NCBI GenBank assembly: GCA_025938055.1
Contig: JAICQC010000326.1
Coordinates: 1-5,420, forward strand
DNA: 5,420 nucleotides
Source of the DNA: Anaerolineales bacterium
Lineage (GTDB): Bacteria; Chloroflexota; Anaerolineae; Anaerolineales; Villigracilaceae
Reading direction: 5' to 3'
Of this stretch, positions 5,364 to 5,420 are shown piece after piece. Made by a program: the position numbers and the translations under genes. Positions within the stretch are counted from its first letter, which is position 1. Every line of letters starts with the position of its first letter. The notes under the pieces are model-generated. The model had not been told where the DNA came from, did not search any database, and saw nothing but the letters and a program-made list of their open reading frames with translations.

Positions 5364-5420
5364 AAGGAAACCGACTTCACCGTATTCGATTGGGAACGCC
5401 TGTTCCTGGGCGATCCGCCG
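5364..5420 (+). pseudogene. Start of a DUF421 (YetF-like) membrane protein, start codon missing, cut by window edge
   Basis: The frame ending at the window edge reads TDFTVFDWERLFLGDPP. This resembles the N-terminus of DUF421/YetF-family membrane proteins, which begin with a short FDW.RLFLG.PP-like segment before their first membrane helix. Only about 19 codons are visible, so the call rests on recall of the family pattern. The frame has no ATG, GTG or TTG between the stop at 5316-5318 and the window end. The codon at the ideal distance from AAGGAG is AAG, so ATG to AAG by mutation or base-call error would explain it. The body of the gene lies beyond the window and its intactness cannot be judged. 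Confidence 0.45.

Noticed and set aside
5315..5420. ATG at 5315 as the start of the gene at the right edge
   Set aside because: Its frame gives a low-complexity Arg/Pro-rich sequence and is not the frame that reads like DUF421.

Overview
The window looks like bacterial chromosome of roughly 50-55% GC, most likely from the Chloroflexota (Anaerolineae-like). This rests on my recognition of the AlaRS sequence style, the poorly characterised membrane proteins beside it and the start of a DUF421-type gene after it. No database search was possible, so the assignment is an inference.

Layout: a perfect hairpin terminator lies at 63-90. Two small, overlapping membrane-protein genes follow on the minus strand (507-121 and 830-504), behind a perfect 7-5-7 inverted repeat that looks like an operator (903-921). 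A third minus-strand gene (2205-964) encodes a protein with about nine membrane segments and a soluble C-terminal domain of about 170 residues. The divergent intergenic region (2206-2516) then leads rightwards into alaS (2517-5120), alanyl-tRNA synthetase. After alaS come an in-frame fragment carrying the missing end of AlaRS (5121-5318) and the first codons of a probable DUF421 membrane protein (from about 5364 to the window edge).

The most interesting element is the alaS leader (2277-2443). An extended -10 promoter is followed at once by a 32-codon ORF (2293-2391) with six consecutive alanine codons and nine in total. Behind this lies a 13-bp terminator hairpin with a T-run (2410-2443). The leader holds a second copy of the terminator's 3' arm with one extra base, inside the peptide ORF at 2348-2360. 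That copy can pair with the terminator's 5' arm, and flanking complementarity extends this to an antiterminator of about 20 bp. A third hairpin (2341-2362) can sequester the antiterminator strand, and its 5' arm begins 7 nt after the alanine run. This is the full architecture of ribosome-mediated attenuation: scarce Ala-tRNA would stall the ribosome on the Ala codons, favour antitermination and raise alaS expression. A second TGGTATAAT promoter (2482-2490) after the terminator probably gives unattenuated basal transcription.

The right end looks damaged. AlaRS is cut by a TGA at the start of its C-Ala domain, the rest of C-Ala continues in the same frame, and the DUF421 gene has AAG where its ATG would be expected. 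This is either real decay or sequence error near a contig end.
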